From a virus, in IMG/VR virus record IMGVR_UViG_3300009528_000007, positions 1 to 50,163 of that record: a stretch of 50,163 bases of DNA. The stretch is one strand, 5' to 3'. The notes beneath the pieces are model-generated. The model had not been told where the DNA came from, did not search any database, and saw only the letters and a list, made by a program, of their open reading frames with translations. Both the position numbers and the translations under genes were made by a program. The stretch's first letter is position 1, and each line of letters starts with the position of its first letter. Below are positions 6,714-14,037 of the stretch, piece by piece.

Positions 6714-7804
6714 CAATACCTTCCTTTTTTCTCAAATGGGTCTGAATCGTCATCATGCCATATACCTTGAGGAATTATCTTTGCCCCGTTAACTATCTTA
6801 AACTCATGCACAAGCCCCACGGGGTTGCGTGTTCCATGCCAGTTCTTCCCACTGATTATTTTCATCTTTCCCCACTGCATTGTTAGATACAGCCTTGCAT
6901 AATCAATAGTATAACCAGCACCACGCCCAAGTTCCTTGTATGATTCTTTTTGAATGACCACAATACAGAAGCCTCCACGTAATTTATCGTGAATGGCCTT
7001 TATTGTGTCTCCAATCCTCCATGCTTTATCTGGGGTTGCTATCCAATCAAATATTATGAAATCATCCTCTTTTCCTATTATCGCATCTCCATAGTTAGCA
7101 CTTCTTAGGTAAGGCGTGAAGTTCCAGTCCTCCACATCATCGAACTTCTCTAACCGTAGCTTTAATTCCTGCTCTGCCATCTCACATGAAAAATAATGTA
7201 TTTTGTGTTTGTGCATGTTCATGCGAATGATATTAAACATTAGTGTGCTCTTGCCACTGTCTTTGTTTCCCGCAACCACAACCACATTAGAGGGATAGAT
7301 ATCAACTAATTCCTCTATCGCGAAAGGCCAACTGATATCTAACGATTTCATTGGGGCATTTTTCCAGTCGAGAATTTCACTGTCAGCCATAACCCTTCTG
7401 TATTTGCCATCCTTATATGGACTTGGAAAGACAATGCCCTTGTCCTTCTCTCTAACTAGACAAGTAGAAATATTCTTTCGTAGCTTTCTTCTGCCCTCAT
7501 TATCTGTAGACAAATGTAGACTCTTATAGATATCATCTACCGAGAACCAAGCACCCTCTGTGGTCATAATGTAATCACTAACCTCTCTCGCCACACTGAG
7601 GCTCTCATCCTTGTTCCTCTCCACCATGTGGACGATACGCCCGATAGCTCTACTAAGGTCAATAGCATATGCATCAACAATCACGTCCTTTAACCATCGT
7701 TCTAACTGACGGGGACTCTCAACTTCGTAGATATTTTTAGGAAATTCGTTCTCATCGACGTACTCTACATTTACGTGAGTCCACTTCTTATTGTTCTTGT
7801 TCAC
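6713..7804 (-). CDS. RecA/DnaB-type ATPase, putative replicative helicase
   Basis: 363 aa. The C-terminal ATPase core has Walker A AGNKDSGKST (G179-T187) and Walker B DDFIIFDW (about 247-254), followed by GFCIVVIQKES, the position of the sensor/Gln strand in RecA-fold helicases. The first 150 residues are helical and winged-helix-like (FSVDDIYKSLHLSTDNEG), perhaps for DNA or loader contact. With SSB-like, exonuclease and phosphoesterase genes nearby, it is the best helicase or recombinase candidate here. No primase or polymerase accompanies it, so it probably works with host enzymes. Start ATG 7804 lies inside the preceding gene. Confidence 0.78.
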   Translation of the reverse strand: MNKNNKKWTHVNVEYVDENEFPKNIYEVESPRQLERWLKDVIVDAYAIDLSRAIGRIVHMVERNKDESLSVAREVSDYIMTTEGAWFSVDDIYKSLHLSTDNEGRRKLRKNISTCLVREKDKGIVFPSPYKDGKYRRVMADSEILDWKNAPMKSLDISWPFAIEELVDIYPSNVVVVAGNKDSGKSTLMFNIIRMNMHKHKIHYFSCEMAEQELKLRLEKFDDVEDWNFTPYLRSANYGDAIIGKEDDFIIFDWIATPDKAWRIGDTIKAIHDKLRGGFCIVVIQKESYKELGRGAGYTIDYARLYLTMQWGKMKIISGKNWHGTRNPVGLVHEFKIVNGAKIIPQGIWHDDDSDPFEKKGRY

Positions 7805-7979
7805 TCAAATCCACATCTTTAGGTAGTATCCTATCAATTGTCACCTCAGGGAACTCCAACCACTTGAGAATCACCCTGAATGTCTTAGCCCAAGCCCACA
7901 CATTGTCCTCCCAAGAAACATCGAGCTTCATTTTGATTCCATGTTGGTTTGTTACTTCTATAGATTCATTTTGTGGCAT
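7788..7979 (-). CDS. Small hypothetical protein (63 aa)
   Basis: Starts MPQNESIEVTNQHGIKMKLD; a beta-rich start then an amphipathic helix, acidic end (DVDLSEQEQ). Overlaps the ATPase start by 17 bases, so likely coupled with it. Could be a helicase partner; no family recognised. Confidence 0.6.
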   Translation of the reverse strand: MPQNESIEVTNQHGIKMKLDVSWEDNVWAWAKTFRVILKWLEFPEVTIDRILPKDVDLSEQEQ

Positions 7980-8187
7980 TTTTTCTCCTGTTTTTAAATT
8001 TACCCACTTCTAACTCAAACCCAAGGATGGTGATAGAGAAATATCGAGGAGTATAATAATTCCAAAACTCACCACACCATAACAACTCAAGCAGAGTAAA
8101 CCACCCACTCCTTACAGACCAGTAATTCCAAGTGCTGTTTATTGAAATATACCACCCGTGTTGAGTTGGTTTTATTAAATATTTCAT
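7966..8187 (-). CDS. Small aromatic-rich protein (73 aa)
   Basis: Start ATG 8187 (MKYLIKPTQHGWYIS) after AAGGAGGAAGGA. Rich in Trp/Tyr/Phe with a basic C-terminus (KFKNRRKNATK). Its start is overlapped by the stop of the amber-interrupted gene upstream. Unknown. Confidence 0.62.
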   Translation of the reverse strand: MKYLIKPTQHGWYISINSTWNYWSVRSGWFTLLELLWCGEFWNYYTPRYFSITILGFELEVGKFKNRRKNATK

Positions 8188-8372
8188 TCCTTCCTCCTTG
8201 CTCTCGCCTGCCACCCCAGAATCCAACTCAGGACACAGATGAACTTTATATCCTCACCTTGTAAGTAAAAGGTGAACATCTTGCCCTGTAAGTCCTCCGG
8301 GGCTTTATCCTAAAGCTTACCCCCACGCTTGTACTTCTCTGGTAAGTGGGGGGTGTCTTTCGAACTAAACAT
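8184..8372 (-). pseudogene. Small early gene interrupted by an in-frame amber codon
   Basis: The reading frame runs from ATG 8372 (TAATG overlap with the upstream gene) to TGA 8184-8186 (ATGA overlap with the next gene). Its only interruption is a TAG at 8310-8312, codon 21. Before it the product reads MFSSKDTPHLPEKYKRGGKL; after it, DKAPEDLQGKMFTFYLQGED and onward, ending ARARRKE. Clean couplings at both ends argue for a formerly or conditionally intact gene of about 62 codons. Possibilities are a Trp or Gln codon mutated to amber, suppressed readthrough, or two tiny ORFs. No family recognised. Confidence 0.55.
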
Positions 8373-8941
8373 TATGTTTTCTTGAGGATGCGAAAGGTTT
8401 GACCATGTTGTTCAACTTTATACCCATCCTCATGCCCAGAACATATTTGAAAACCCCCCTTATTTACATATGCCATTTTATCTCCATTTAAATATGTCCC
8501 ATAGAGCAAGTAGGGGAGCGTAGCTCCTTTATAATTCTCTGTAATCCATGTAATCTCACCCGTAACATCCACCCACTCTTCCCTTTTCTCTTCCTTCACA
8601 TAACCCGTTAGCGCTTCCCACTTTGAGTCCTTTTCCTCTTCTTCCATCCACCAGATATATACCTTGCGTAAGAAATTAAGCTCGGCTAGGGCGTTGGCTG
8701 GGGTTTTGTCATTAAAGAAATCATTGTATGGTGTTCCAGAGCAACTACCCAAACCTTCTTTAGTGTGTGGCCTTATCGGACATGATTGACCACATACATA
8801 GCGTTCACCATCGGGACTCTCCAATAAGCACAAGGCACACGCCGAATCATTAAAATAATCCACATCCTCCACAATCCTCTCCCACCTCTCAATCGTTTTC
8901 TTAAACGCCTCTTTGATTTGTTCCCTAGTTGGTTCATTCAT
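8372..8941 (-). CDS. Hypothetical Cys-containing protein (189 aa)
   Basis: Start ATG 8941 (MNEPTREQIKEAFKKTIER) with AGGAGG seven bases upstream. Central CALCLLES...CGQSCPIRP...CSGTPYNDF cysteines could bind metal. A helical N-terminus and WWMEEEEKD follow, with a beta-rich end. The CALC..C..CP..P pattern is seen in other phage hypotheticals. Function unknown. Confidence 0.68.
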   Translation of the reverse strand: MNEPTREQIKEAFKKTIERWERIVEDVDYFNDSACALCLLESPDGERYVCGQSCPIRPHTKEGLGSCSGTPYNDFFNDKTPANALAELNFLRKVYIWWMEEEEKDSKWEALTGYVKEEKREEWVDVTGEITWITENYKGATLPYLLYGTYLNGDKMAYVNKGGFQICSGHEDGYKVEQHGQTFRILKKT

Positions 8942-8945
8942 TTTA

Positions 8946-9197
8946 CTACCTCCTAAGATTTTCTTCATTCCAATCTTCCGAATCCCCCACATCGCTCATT
9001 ATCTCCTCGATGCGATCCGAGAGGATTTCTATTTCATCAATCCCCTCATCAATAGTTTCTTGTAATTCTTGGTTTTTTTGTTCAAGAACTTCATTCTGAA
9101 CTTTTAACTCAGCAATAAAAACCACCGCCCCAGTCAGCATAACCATCAAGATAGCAACCAAGGTAATCAAGGCATATTGGAAGTAGTGGTCTTTCAT
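8946..9197 (-). CDS. Small membrane protein with coiled coil (83 aa)
   Basis: Start ATG 9197 (ATGA overlap). One N-terminal membrane segment (ALITLVAILMVMLTGAVVFI), then a heptad-rich coiled coil (ELKVQNEVLEQKNQELQ...) and an acidic end. Spanin-like topology, but it sits in the early block, so an early membrane or host-takeover role is as likely. Confidence 0.68.
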   Translation of the reverse strand: MKDHYFQYALITLVAILMVMLTGAVVFIAELKVQNEVLEQKNQELQETIDEGIDEIEILSDRIEEIMSDVGDSEDWNEENLRR

Positions 9198-9388
9198 CTC
9201 ACCCACACCTTCCACCACTTGCGTTTGTAGTCTTTACAATCATTGTGAGCATTTACCGCCCAGGGGTCTTGTCCTTTCCATGTTCTTTTCCTAATTGCAG
9301 TGCTATATAATTCCTTCTTTGGGAAACACCACTCTCCGTACTCACTAAAACAACAATGCCTACAATCCTCACAATAAACTTTCTTCAT
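9194..9388 (-). CDS. Small Cys-rich zinc protein (64 aa)
   Basis: Starts MKKVYCEDCRHCCFSEYG; CEDCRHCC, C21 and DCKDY give a treble-clef-like cysteine set seen in small phage proteins. Basic Trp-rich end. Coupled on both sides by overlaps. Confidence 0.68.
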   Translation of the reverse strand: MKKVYCEDCRHCCFSEYGEWCFPKKELYSTAIRKRTWKGQDPWAVNAHNDCKDYKRKWWKVWVR

Positions 9389-10017
9389 TTCCCAATCTCC
9401 TTCCTTAGATTATAAATATCCAAGCATCTCAAAAATATTTCCCAATGCACACTCACATCTTCTCTCTGCCCCTCCCTGAATCCCTTGTCTTTATCTGTGG
9501 GTATCACCAACACCTTGCAAGCACTAACCTTCTTTCCACTCTCTTTTAAGAGGTTCACATACGCTGAGAGCTGGATAAATTGATCGTCATAAATCCCACT
9601 GGATTTGAAGTCAAGGAGTGTCTCACACCCATCAACAAAACCATAGAAGTCGGGTGTACCCCCATACTTGTATGTTTCTGACACCAACTGCTCCTCCAAA
9701 AGGAGGGGTTTGAGTTTGTGTTGCTTCTCCCACTTTAAGAATGACTCAAAGCTGTTGCCCGCCAAGTCAATCTGGTTCTGTGAGTAGTCGGACGTGGTGA
9801 CTTCTTCACCCCTCAAGTGGTGAAATATCATAGAGTGGGCTAAAGTACCGATGTCAGCGAGGAAGTCTAGGTGTTTTCTATGGTCTATCCCATCTCTACC
9901 CAGCTTCCAGTACCAGTTATAGAGTGGGAACTTGGCGAGGATGCCCGTGATGGTCGTGACTCCCGCAACCTGAGTTCCACTCTCAAGCCTGTAGCGAGTG
10001 TGAGCCTTGGTTTTCAT
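9385..10017 (-). CDS. PD-(D/E)XK exonuclease (Cas4/RecB-like)
   Basis: 210 aa. Motifs in order: DIGTLAHSM (H61, the Cas4/RecB-type His), GGTPDFYGFVDG (D123), TLLDFKSS (D136, K138) and QLSAYVNLL (Q149, Y153). This matches the PDDEXK_1/exonuclease group found beside phage SSB or annealing genes, which resects double-stranded DNA ends. ATG 10017 is chosen as start because it forms a TGATG overlap with the upstream small gene. The SSB-like gene two genes upstream supports a recombination or replication module. Confidence 0.8.
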   Translation of the reverse strand: MKTKAHTRYRLESGTQVAGVTTITGILAKFPLYNWYWKLGRDGIDHRKHLDFLADIGTLAHSMIFHHLRGEEVTTSDYSQNQIDLAGNSFESFLKWEKQHKLKPLLLEEQLVSETYKYGGTPDFYGFVDGCETLLDFKSSGIYDDQFIQLSAYVNLLKESGKKVSACKVLVIPTDKDKGFREGQREDVSVHWEIFLRCLDIYNLRKEIGK

Positions 10018-10181
10018 CAATCCCAAAGTTTTATAACCCAACAATCTTCCTTTTCTTCCCAGCTAGCCTCACACGTATATTCTTTTCCAGATTCGCTCAC
10101 AACCTTTCCTTTAATCCCATCAATTTCATTTTCAAGTAAATTAATAAGCCCATTAATAGTTAAATATATTACATCGCTCAT
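10017..10181 (-). CDS. Small hypothetical protein (54 aa)
   Basis: Starts MSDVIYLTINGLINLLENE, ends CWVIKLWD. ATGA overlap with the SSB-like gene and TGATG overlap with the exonuclease gene place it firmly in this operon. Acidic; maybe an accessory of exonuclease or SSB (context only). Confidence 0.7.
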   Translation of the reverse strand: MSDVIYLTINGLINLLENEIDGIKGKVVSESGKEYTCEASWEEKEDCWVIKLWD

Positions 10182-10615
10182 TTCTCAATCTCTTCTTTAA
10201 TCATCTCCCAAAGAGCCTTGAACTTCTCTCCTATCCCCTCCTCACTCATCTTGCTCAAGTCGAGGAGATTCATCAGCCCCAACGCCCCCTGCATAGCAGA
10301 GATAGAGTTCTTGTCAATCCTGTCTATCCCTCTTCTCTGCTTAACGGGAGGCTTCTCCACGCCCTCTTCTTCGGGGGGTTCTTCGGGGAGTTCATCATTC
10401 CCTACGAGCTTGATTGAGCTGAAGTTCTTGAATCCCTTGGCATTCTGTATGTACTCAATCTCCACTGTGTCGCCCTCGCTCACACCCTCGATGTATTTAC
10501 CCACCTTAGAATCGAAGGTACTGAACCACTCACCGTCAGAACTAAGAAGGGCATACCTGAGTCCATCGCCCGCAGGCTTGACGCTTACGAGTTTTACTCG
10601 TTTTGTAACATTCAT
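10178..10615 (-). CDS. OB-fold single-strand DNA-binding-like protein
   Basis: 145 aa from ATG 10615 (MNVTKRVKLVSVKPAGDG), after AAAGGAGTGAAT. The first about 75 residues alternate beta strands (YALLSSDGEWFSTFDSKV, DTVEIEYIQNAKGFKNF) as in OB-fold phage SSB proteins. An acidic Pro/Glu linker (EEPPEEEGVE) follows, then a helical end. It likely coats single-stranded DNA and recruits the adjacent exonuclease. The longer reading from a TTG upstream has no SD. Confidence 0.62.
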   Translation of the reverse strand: MNVTKRVKLVSVKPAGDGLRYALLSSDGEWFSTFDSKVGKYIEGVSEGDTVEIEYIQNAKGFKNFSSIKLVGNDELPEEPPEEEGVEKPPVKQRRGIDRIDKNSISAMQGALGLMNLLDLSKMSEEGIGEKFKALWEMIKEEIEK

Positions 10616-10691
10616 ATTCACTCCTTTAAAATTATTTATTATCTTATATTCTCCGAACACACGCTTGAAGTCTGCGAGTGTTGCCAATTAT

Positions 10692-10889
10692 TTATTTCTT
10701 GGTTTTCTTGCTACTGTCAGCCCTCTTTTTCTCAGCCAAGAAGCTCATTGAGTGTCCATTGGGACAATAAAAAGCCTCCAAGTCTCTTATCCTCTGCTCT
10801 CGAAGTTCACGGGGCATAACAAACGTAACCCCACAATCAACACAGGTTTCAGTTGTTAAGTTTGTCTTAACCCATATTTCTTCACTCAT
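10692..10889 (-). CDS. Small zinc-finger protein (65 aa)
   Basis: Start ATG 10889 (MSEEIWVKTNLTTETC) after GGAGG. CVDCGVTFVMP and CPNGHSMSF give a C-x2-C...C-x2-H site, then a Lys-rich tail. The same layout occurs in small phage-encoded zinc proteins of unknown function. Confidence 0.7.
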   Translation of the reverse strand: MSEEIWVKTNLTTETCVDCGVTFVMPRELREQRIRDLEAFYCPNGHSMSFLAEKKRADSSKKTKK

Positions 10890-11107
10890 GTTTTCCTCCA
10901 TTCCTTATTTTTAATCCCACAGTAAAGACGGGTTAAACCTGCAACCTGAACTTGCCGACACCCCTCACTACACCCCAAACAGATATCAAGGGTAGGGTAG
11001 TCCCGAGATCGTGCCTCTATGAGGCTCTCCTGTGTTTTCAGCCAAAAGATTCGATCTATAAATGGGACTTTAGCTTTTTGCCTATCTTCTTTCTCTACCA
11101 ACTCCAT
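10886..11107 (-). CDS. Small Cys-containing protein (73 aa)
   Basis: Begins MELVEKEDRQKAKVPF; CLGCSEGCRQ and a later C may bind zinc. A strong promoter (11118-11146) ends about ten bases upstream of this ATG, so the mRNA would be almost leaderless. A start at 11122 would lie inside the -10 element. Confidence 0.6.
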   Translation of the reverse strand: MELVEKEDRQKAKVPFIDRIFWLKTQESLIEARSRDYPTLDICLGCSEGCRQVQVAGLTRLYCGIKNKEWRKT

Positions 11108-11117
11108 GATGTTAATT

Positions 11118-11146
11118 AGCATAGCACACCTTTTAAATTATGTCAA
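11118..11146 (-). promoter_or_regulatory. Sigma70-type promoter (leftward)
   Basis: TTGACA (11146-11141), 17-base spacer, TATGCT (11123-11118). Preceded by GC as in the other promoters here. It drives the 10886 gene and everything below, including SSB, exonuclease and ATPase. Confidence 0.7.
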
Positions 11147-11274
11147 GCCCATCCCATTCCTTTCGCTATTAGCTTGACAAACAAGTAAACGAGATACCAG
11201 CCACCCGCACAGATGGCAGATATAACCAGGAATCCCACGACGAATCCCCGGTTTATTCTTCTTAAAATATTCAT
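11143..11274 (-). CDS. Single-TM peptide (43 aa)
   Basis: Starts MNILRRINRGFVVGF; basic N-terminus then a membrane segment (VVGFLVISAICAGGWYLVYL). GAGGAGG precedes ATG 11274. Its stop codon overlaps the -35 box of the next promoter. Unknown membrane function. Confidence 0.68.
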   Translation of the reverse strand: MNILRRINRGFVVGFLVISAICAGGWYLVYLFVKLIAKGMGWA

Positions 11275-11284
11275 CTAAGCCTCC

Positions 11285-11374
11285 TCACCACAACTCTTTA
11301 AGTTGTTTTCCAATCTCATGGCATAGCCACACGAAGCACACGACTATGAGTAAGGGCAAGAGATAGTCAATCAT
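11285..11374 (-). CDS. Single-TM mini-protein (29 aa)
   Basis: MIDYLLPLLIVVCFVWLCH then a short basic tail (KQLKELW). AGGAG precedes ATG 11374, which overlaps the end of the zinc-ribbon gene upstream. A membrane micropeptide of unknown role. Confidence 0.58.
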   Translation of the reverse strand: MIDYLLPLLIVVCFVWLCHEIGKQLKELW

Positions 11375-11537
11375 TTTTCTCTCCTTTAGGCTCATACACC
11401 ACCCTCCCCACTCCTTGCTTTTTCTTCTTGCACCCCTCACAGCAGATGACAAACCAGATGCCGACCTGTTTACCAGTGAGATCCTCTTCTTTGAATTCTT
11501 TACCGCAGATATCACAGTGGGGGAGTGGGGTGGTCAT
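11367..11537 (-). CDS. Small zinc-ribbon protein (56 aa)
   Basis: Starts MTTPLPHCDICGKEFKEED; CDIC and CCEGC pairs about 24 residues apart, then a Lys-rich stretch. This frame, not the overlapping +1 frame, carries the conserved cysteines. Weak SD (GGGGCAAG). Confidence 0.66.
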   Translation of the reverse strand: MTTPLPHCDICGKEFKEEDLTGKQVGIWFVICCEGCKKKKQGVGRVVYEPKGEKND

Positions 11538-11538
11538 T

Positions 11539-11685
11539 CTACTTGCCCCGATTTTTCAATGTAAATCCACAACCCATTAAACACACAAACTCTTTGGGCC
11601 AGATTCTTCTTGCCATTGTCTTTCCACACTTGGGGCAAATGGCGAATGTCCCGTTTGACATCTTTGCATACTTGGTTTTATTCAT
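11539..11685 (-). CDS. Small zinc-ribbon protein (48 aa)
   Basis: Starts MNKTKYAKMSNGTFAIC; CPKCG and CLMGCG pairs about 20 apart with basic residues. AAAGGAGG lies upstream of ATG 11685. One of the early-block zinc-ribbon set. Confidence 0.7.
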   Translation of the reverse strand: MNKTKYAKMSNGTFAICPKCGKTMARRIWPKEFVCLMGCGFTLKNRGK

Positions 11686-11700
11686 TTTTTCCTCCTTTCC

Positions 11701-11934
11701 CTAGGCTTTCTCTGGATATGGGCCATGATTACCAGATGGGTATTTTAAATCCCTGCCTACCCCGATTGGTTCAGAACCCTCAATTATAATTTCGATTGCC
11801 TTTATATCGAAATATAATCTTTCTTCATAAATATCATCTATCAACCTGTTTAATATCCCTGTTACTTCGCCCCGTAGCTGTATTCTATTTAATTGTCTCT
11901 CATAACTCCCGACTGATTTACGTTTTATTATCAC
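11701..11934 (-). CDS. Small hypothetical protein (77 aa)
   Basis: GTG start at 11934 (GTGA overlap; GGAGG upstream). Begins with basic residues (MIIKRKSVGSYERQLNR); centre LNRLIDDIYEERLYFDIKAIE is helical, Gly/Pro-rich end. No family recognised. Confidence 0.6.
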   Translation of the reverse strand: MIIKRKSVGSYERQLNRIQLRGEVTGILNRLIDDIYEERLYFDIKAIEIIIEGSEPIGVGRDLKYPSGNHGPYPEKA

Positions 11935-12086
11935 GTTTCCTCCCTTGACCGATTTTCCCAAGTCTTTTTCATTGTCTCCGCAATCTCTATTCTCTCTTCA
12001 TCTGCTACTCCTTCACCATACTCATAGAAAAACTCATCATAAATCTCATCTGCCTTTTTGATAATAAAATCCTCAAATGTTTCCAT
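11931..12086 (-). CDS. Small acidic protein (51 aa)
   Basis: Start ATG 12086 (METFEDFIIKKADEIYDEF) after AAAGGAG. Strongly acidic and helical, which could mimic DNA or bind a basic host protein, but nothing specific is recognised. Confidence 0.62.
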   Translation of the reverse strand: METFEDFIIKKADEIYDEFFYEYGEGVADEERIEIAETMKKTWENRSREET

Positions 12087-12192
12087 CTTTATCTCCTTTT
12101 TTTGCTCGCCTAGATTGGTATTGCCACAATAAAAAGCCAATATGACACAACCAAAGGGCGATTTTTTTAATCGTTTTTCATCTCCATTTTAT

Positions 12193-12369
12193 TTATCCCG
12201 ATTTTAGAACCGCAATTCTTATATTAAAGTTTAATACCCACATGTGCAATTCTATCAATGGGTTGTAATGTTTCAGTGGTTCAAGAATGCTTGTTATAGA
12301 AAACCAATGTATTATTCGCCACTCTCTCCAATTATCCCAATTATTGAATATCTTTATTTCTACCCTCAT
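12193..12369 (-). CDS. Small aromatic-rich protein (58 aa)
   Basis: Starts MRVEIKIFNNWDNWREWR; Trp/Phe-rich, ends NIRIAVLKSG. Lies 9 bases below the Cys-rich gene. Reads as a compact beta/alpha domain. Unknown. Confidence 0.6.
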   Translation of the reverse strand: MRVEIKIFNNWDNWREWRIIHWFSITSILEPLKHYNPLIELHMWVLNFNIRIAVLKSG

Positions 12370-12378
12370 TTCTTTTTC

Positions 12379-12549
12379 TTACCCCGATTTCTTGTCTATG
12401 GAATCTCCCAAATACCATTCTTTACCATCCCATGATTTACTTCCCTTAGCGCAGGGACAACCATCTTCTTTCCACCATTGACACTTATCATCACAATCTC
12501 CATCACCAAGCCCCTTAAAATAAGCTGTACATTCATAGCCTGTTTTCAT
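12379..12549 (-). CDS. Small Cys-rich protein (56 aa)
   Basis: Starts MKTGYECTAYFKGLG; seven-residue-spaced cysteines (DCDDKCQWWKEDGCPC) and Trp suggest a small metal-bound or knotted fold. Overlaps the upstream gene by 17 bases. Unknown. Confidence 0.62.
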   Translation of the reverse strand: MKTGYECTAYFKGLGDGDCDDKCQWWKEDGCPCAKGSKSWDGKEWYLGDSIDKKSG

Positions 12550-12703
12550 TTTTCTTGCCCGATTCGTGGAAATTCTGGTACAATTTCATTATTAACTCAT
12601 TTGCTTTCTTTTTCCCTACCTTTCTTCCATTTAGGGCAGCCTCGATTAAATATAACTCTTTGTCTTTTAATTCTCCCTTAAATACTTGGTCTTCTCTTTT
12701 CAT
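12533..12703 (-). CDS. Small basic helical protein (56 aa)
   Basis: Starts MKREDQVFKGELKDKELY; AAAGGAGCGTAAA precedes ATG 12703. Segment GRKVGKKKANELIMKLYQNF is basic and helical. Unknown; possible nucleic-acid binding. Confidence 0.62.
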   Translation of the reverse strand: MKREDQVFKGELKDKELYLIEAALNGRKVGKKKANELIMKLYQNFHESGKKNENRL

Positions 12704-12715
12704 TTTACGCTCCTT

Positions 12716-12910
12716 TTATTTATTTACCCGAAAAATCGGGACAATACCCCTACTTAACCACCTGCTTGCCCTATTCTCCCACTTCAACACCTTGTTACGC
12801 CCATATAGCCTCAGACCACATTCGGGGCAAATCAGCTTAACCTCATCTACGGGCAATACAAACAACAAGGGCATACCGCAATTTGGACAACAGGTTATGG
12901 TTTCGTTCAC
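12716..12910 (-). CDS. Small zinc-ribbon protein (64 aa)
   Basis: GTG 12910 is chosen as start (GTGA overlap with the upstream stop). CPNCG and CPECG pairs flank a beta-hairpin (LLFVLPVDEVKLI), a textbook zinc ribbon, then a basic C-terminus with Trp and Arg. Confidence 0.72.
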   Translation of the reverse strand: MNETITCCPNCGMPLLFVLPVDEVKLICPECGLRLYGRNKVLKWENRASRWLSRGIVPIFRVNK

Positions 12911-13077
12911 CCAGGCCACCCATCCCCACCAAAGAGCTGTAGTATATTACTCAGCTTCAAGTACGCCCTCTTTGGGTCAAGGTCTAAGACTAGAAGCAAA
13001 CTCCTTGCCCTCTCTTGATCGGCTCCATACTCATCAGCCAGCACTTGAGAGGCTACATCAAATAGGTTGTAGGTCAT
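12907..13077 (-). CDS. Small hypothetical protein (56 aa)
   Basis: Starts MTYNLFDVASQVLADEYG; AAAGGAGG before ATG 13077. Helical Leu-rich centre (ARSLLLVLDLDPKRAYLKL). Coupled to the zinc-ribbon gene below. Unknown. Confidence 0.66.
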   Translation of the reverse strand: MTYNLFDVASQVLADEYGADQERARSLLLVLDLDPKRAYLKLSNILQLFGGDGWPG

Positions 13078-13111
13078 TTAAGCCTCCTTTTATCTATATC
13101 GTGTTATTACC

Positions 13112-13291
13112 TTATTTCTTGCCCGATTTGTTGAATATTCCCACCACGAAAGAACCGACTCCAATAATCGCAGTAAGGGCAAGTATGTCCCATCTTACCT
13201 GAGTTGCGGGGATGGGGATAAACACTATTGTAAGAAAAATCCCCACGCAAAAGATAATTAAAATACTTCCAAAAATTTTTTGTATATTCAT
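13112..13291 (-). CDS. Small two-TM membrane protein (59 aa)
   Basis: Two hydrophobic segments (FGSILIIFCVGIFLTIVFIP and LALTAIIGVGSFVVGIF) with a basic C-terminus (NKSGKK). Size and topology fit a holin-like hairpin, but its place in the early block makes a lysis role uncertain. Confidence 0.68.
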   Translation of the reverse strand: MNIQKIFGSILIIFCVGIFLTIVFIPIPATQVRWDILALTAIIGVGSFVVGIFNKSGKK

Positions 13292-13325
13292 TAGTCTACT
13301 CCGTTTTACTCCGATTGACCTTTTA

Positions 13326-13364
13326 TTAAATGATTTCCCTAATTAATTTTTCCCAATTTGTCAT
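13326..13364 (-). CDS. Possible 12-residue leader peptide
   Basis: MTNWEKLIREII with an excellent AAGGAGG six bases upstream of ATG 13364, between the HTH gene and the two-TM gene. It may be a real micro-ORF, a leader peptide, or the remnant of a lost gene. Confidence 0.3.
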   Translation of the reverse strand: MTNWEKLIREII

Positions 13365-13374
13365 TAAAACCTCC

Positions 13375-13692
13375 TTAATAAAATCTTGGTTTTGAATACT
13401 TAGAAAACCTTATCCAGTTACCATTCCTTAGCTCACTCTCAATGGGTGAATAAGGCTGTTGTTTTTTTAAGAAATGATATATATGATACAAGGACTTTTG
13501 GCTTATCCGCTCAGTCTTTTCATTGATAATTCGCCATAGAGTCATGGCAGATACCCCGATCATAAACTTAGCAAGTCTATGGAAAGAATAGGGATGGGTG
13601 GAGTGGTAGTTGCGGAGTGAATCTAGTAAGACTTCTTTGTGTTTACTATAATCTTGTGTCGCATAACGGTTATTATGTCTAGCATCATTCAT
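13375..13692 (-). CDS. Putative HTH DNA-binding regulator (105 aa)
   Basis: Start ATG 13692, overlapping the upstream gene. A Cro-like HTH reads SFHRLAKFMIGVSAMTLWRI, flanked by basic residues, with an aromatic basic C-terminus (RFSKYSKPRFY). Encoded directly after a second HTH gene, it may act with it to control early promoters. Confidence 0.62.
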   Translation of the reverse strand: MNDARHNNRYATQDYSKHKEVLLDSLRNYHSTHPYSFHRLAKFMIGVSAMTLWRIINEKTERISQKSLYHIYHFLKKQQPYSPIESELRNGNWIRFSKYSKPRFY

Positions 13693-14035
13693 CTTTTGCC
13701 TCACCATTCATGTGCTCAAGTAACTTGCTTATTTTCTTATTGCTTTTCAAGTATTCATCAAGCTTCTTTTTAACAAGAATCTCTATCAACTCATCAATCT
13801 TCATATCGCAAATATTTGGAGAGAAGTTACTTGATAATAATGTGCTTGGATTCATCTTCAATATTTGACACGCTTTAATCAAGTCTTTAACAAGTATATC
13901 GTTTTGAACATGCTTGAGTGCTGTCAACCAGTTTGGGTTCTTCCCCATCTTTCTTGAAAAATCTTTTCCTGTCATGTCTATTTCCTTTAACCTTGCGTTG
14001 ATCTTCTTTACCACTTTGTCTAATATCTTTTCCAT
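13685..14035 (-). CDS. XRE-family-like transcriptional regulator (116 aa)
   Basis: The N-terminal 60 residues look like a CI/Cro HTH: MTGKDFSRKMGKNPNWLTAL with a following helix LVKDLIKACQILKMNPSTLL. The C-terminal half is an acidic/basic helical (oligomerisation?) region. A phage repressor-type gene, although no integrase is present. Candidate binder of the palindromes at 15.7-17.2 kb. Confidence 0.68.
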   Translation of the reverse strand: MEKILDKVVKKINARLKEIDMTGKDFSRKMGKNPNWLTALKHVQNDILVKDLIKACQILKMNPSTLLSSNFSPNICDMKIDELIEILVKKKLDEYLKSNKKISKLLEHMNGEAKDE

Positions 14036-14037
14036 TT

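Noticed and set aside
12087-12192. Minus-strand TM-like frame beginning at an ATT codon
   Set aside because: It reads like a membrane peptide with a GGAG upstream, but ATT starts are rare and no ATG/GTG/TTG fits; may be a mutated gene.
12244-13202. Long plus-strand frames at 12244-12681 and 12555-13202
   Set aside because: Shadows of five coupled minus-strand genes with SDs and conserved cysteines; no plus SD.
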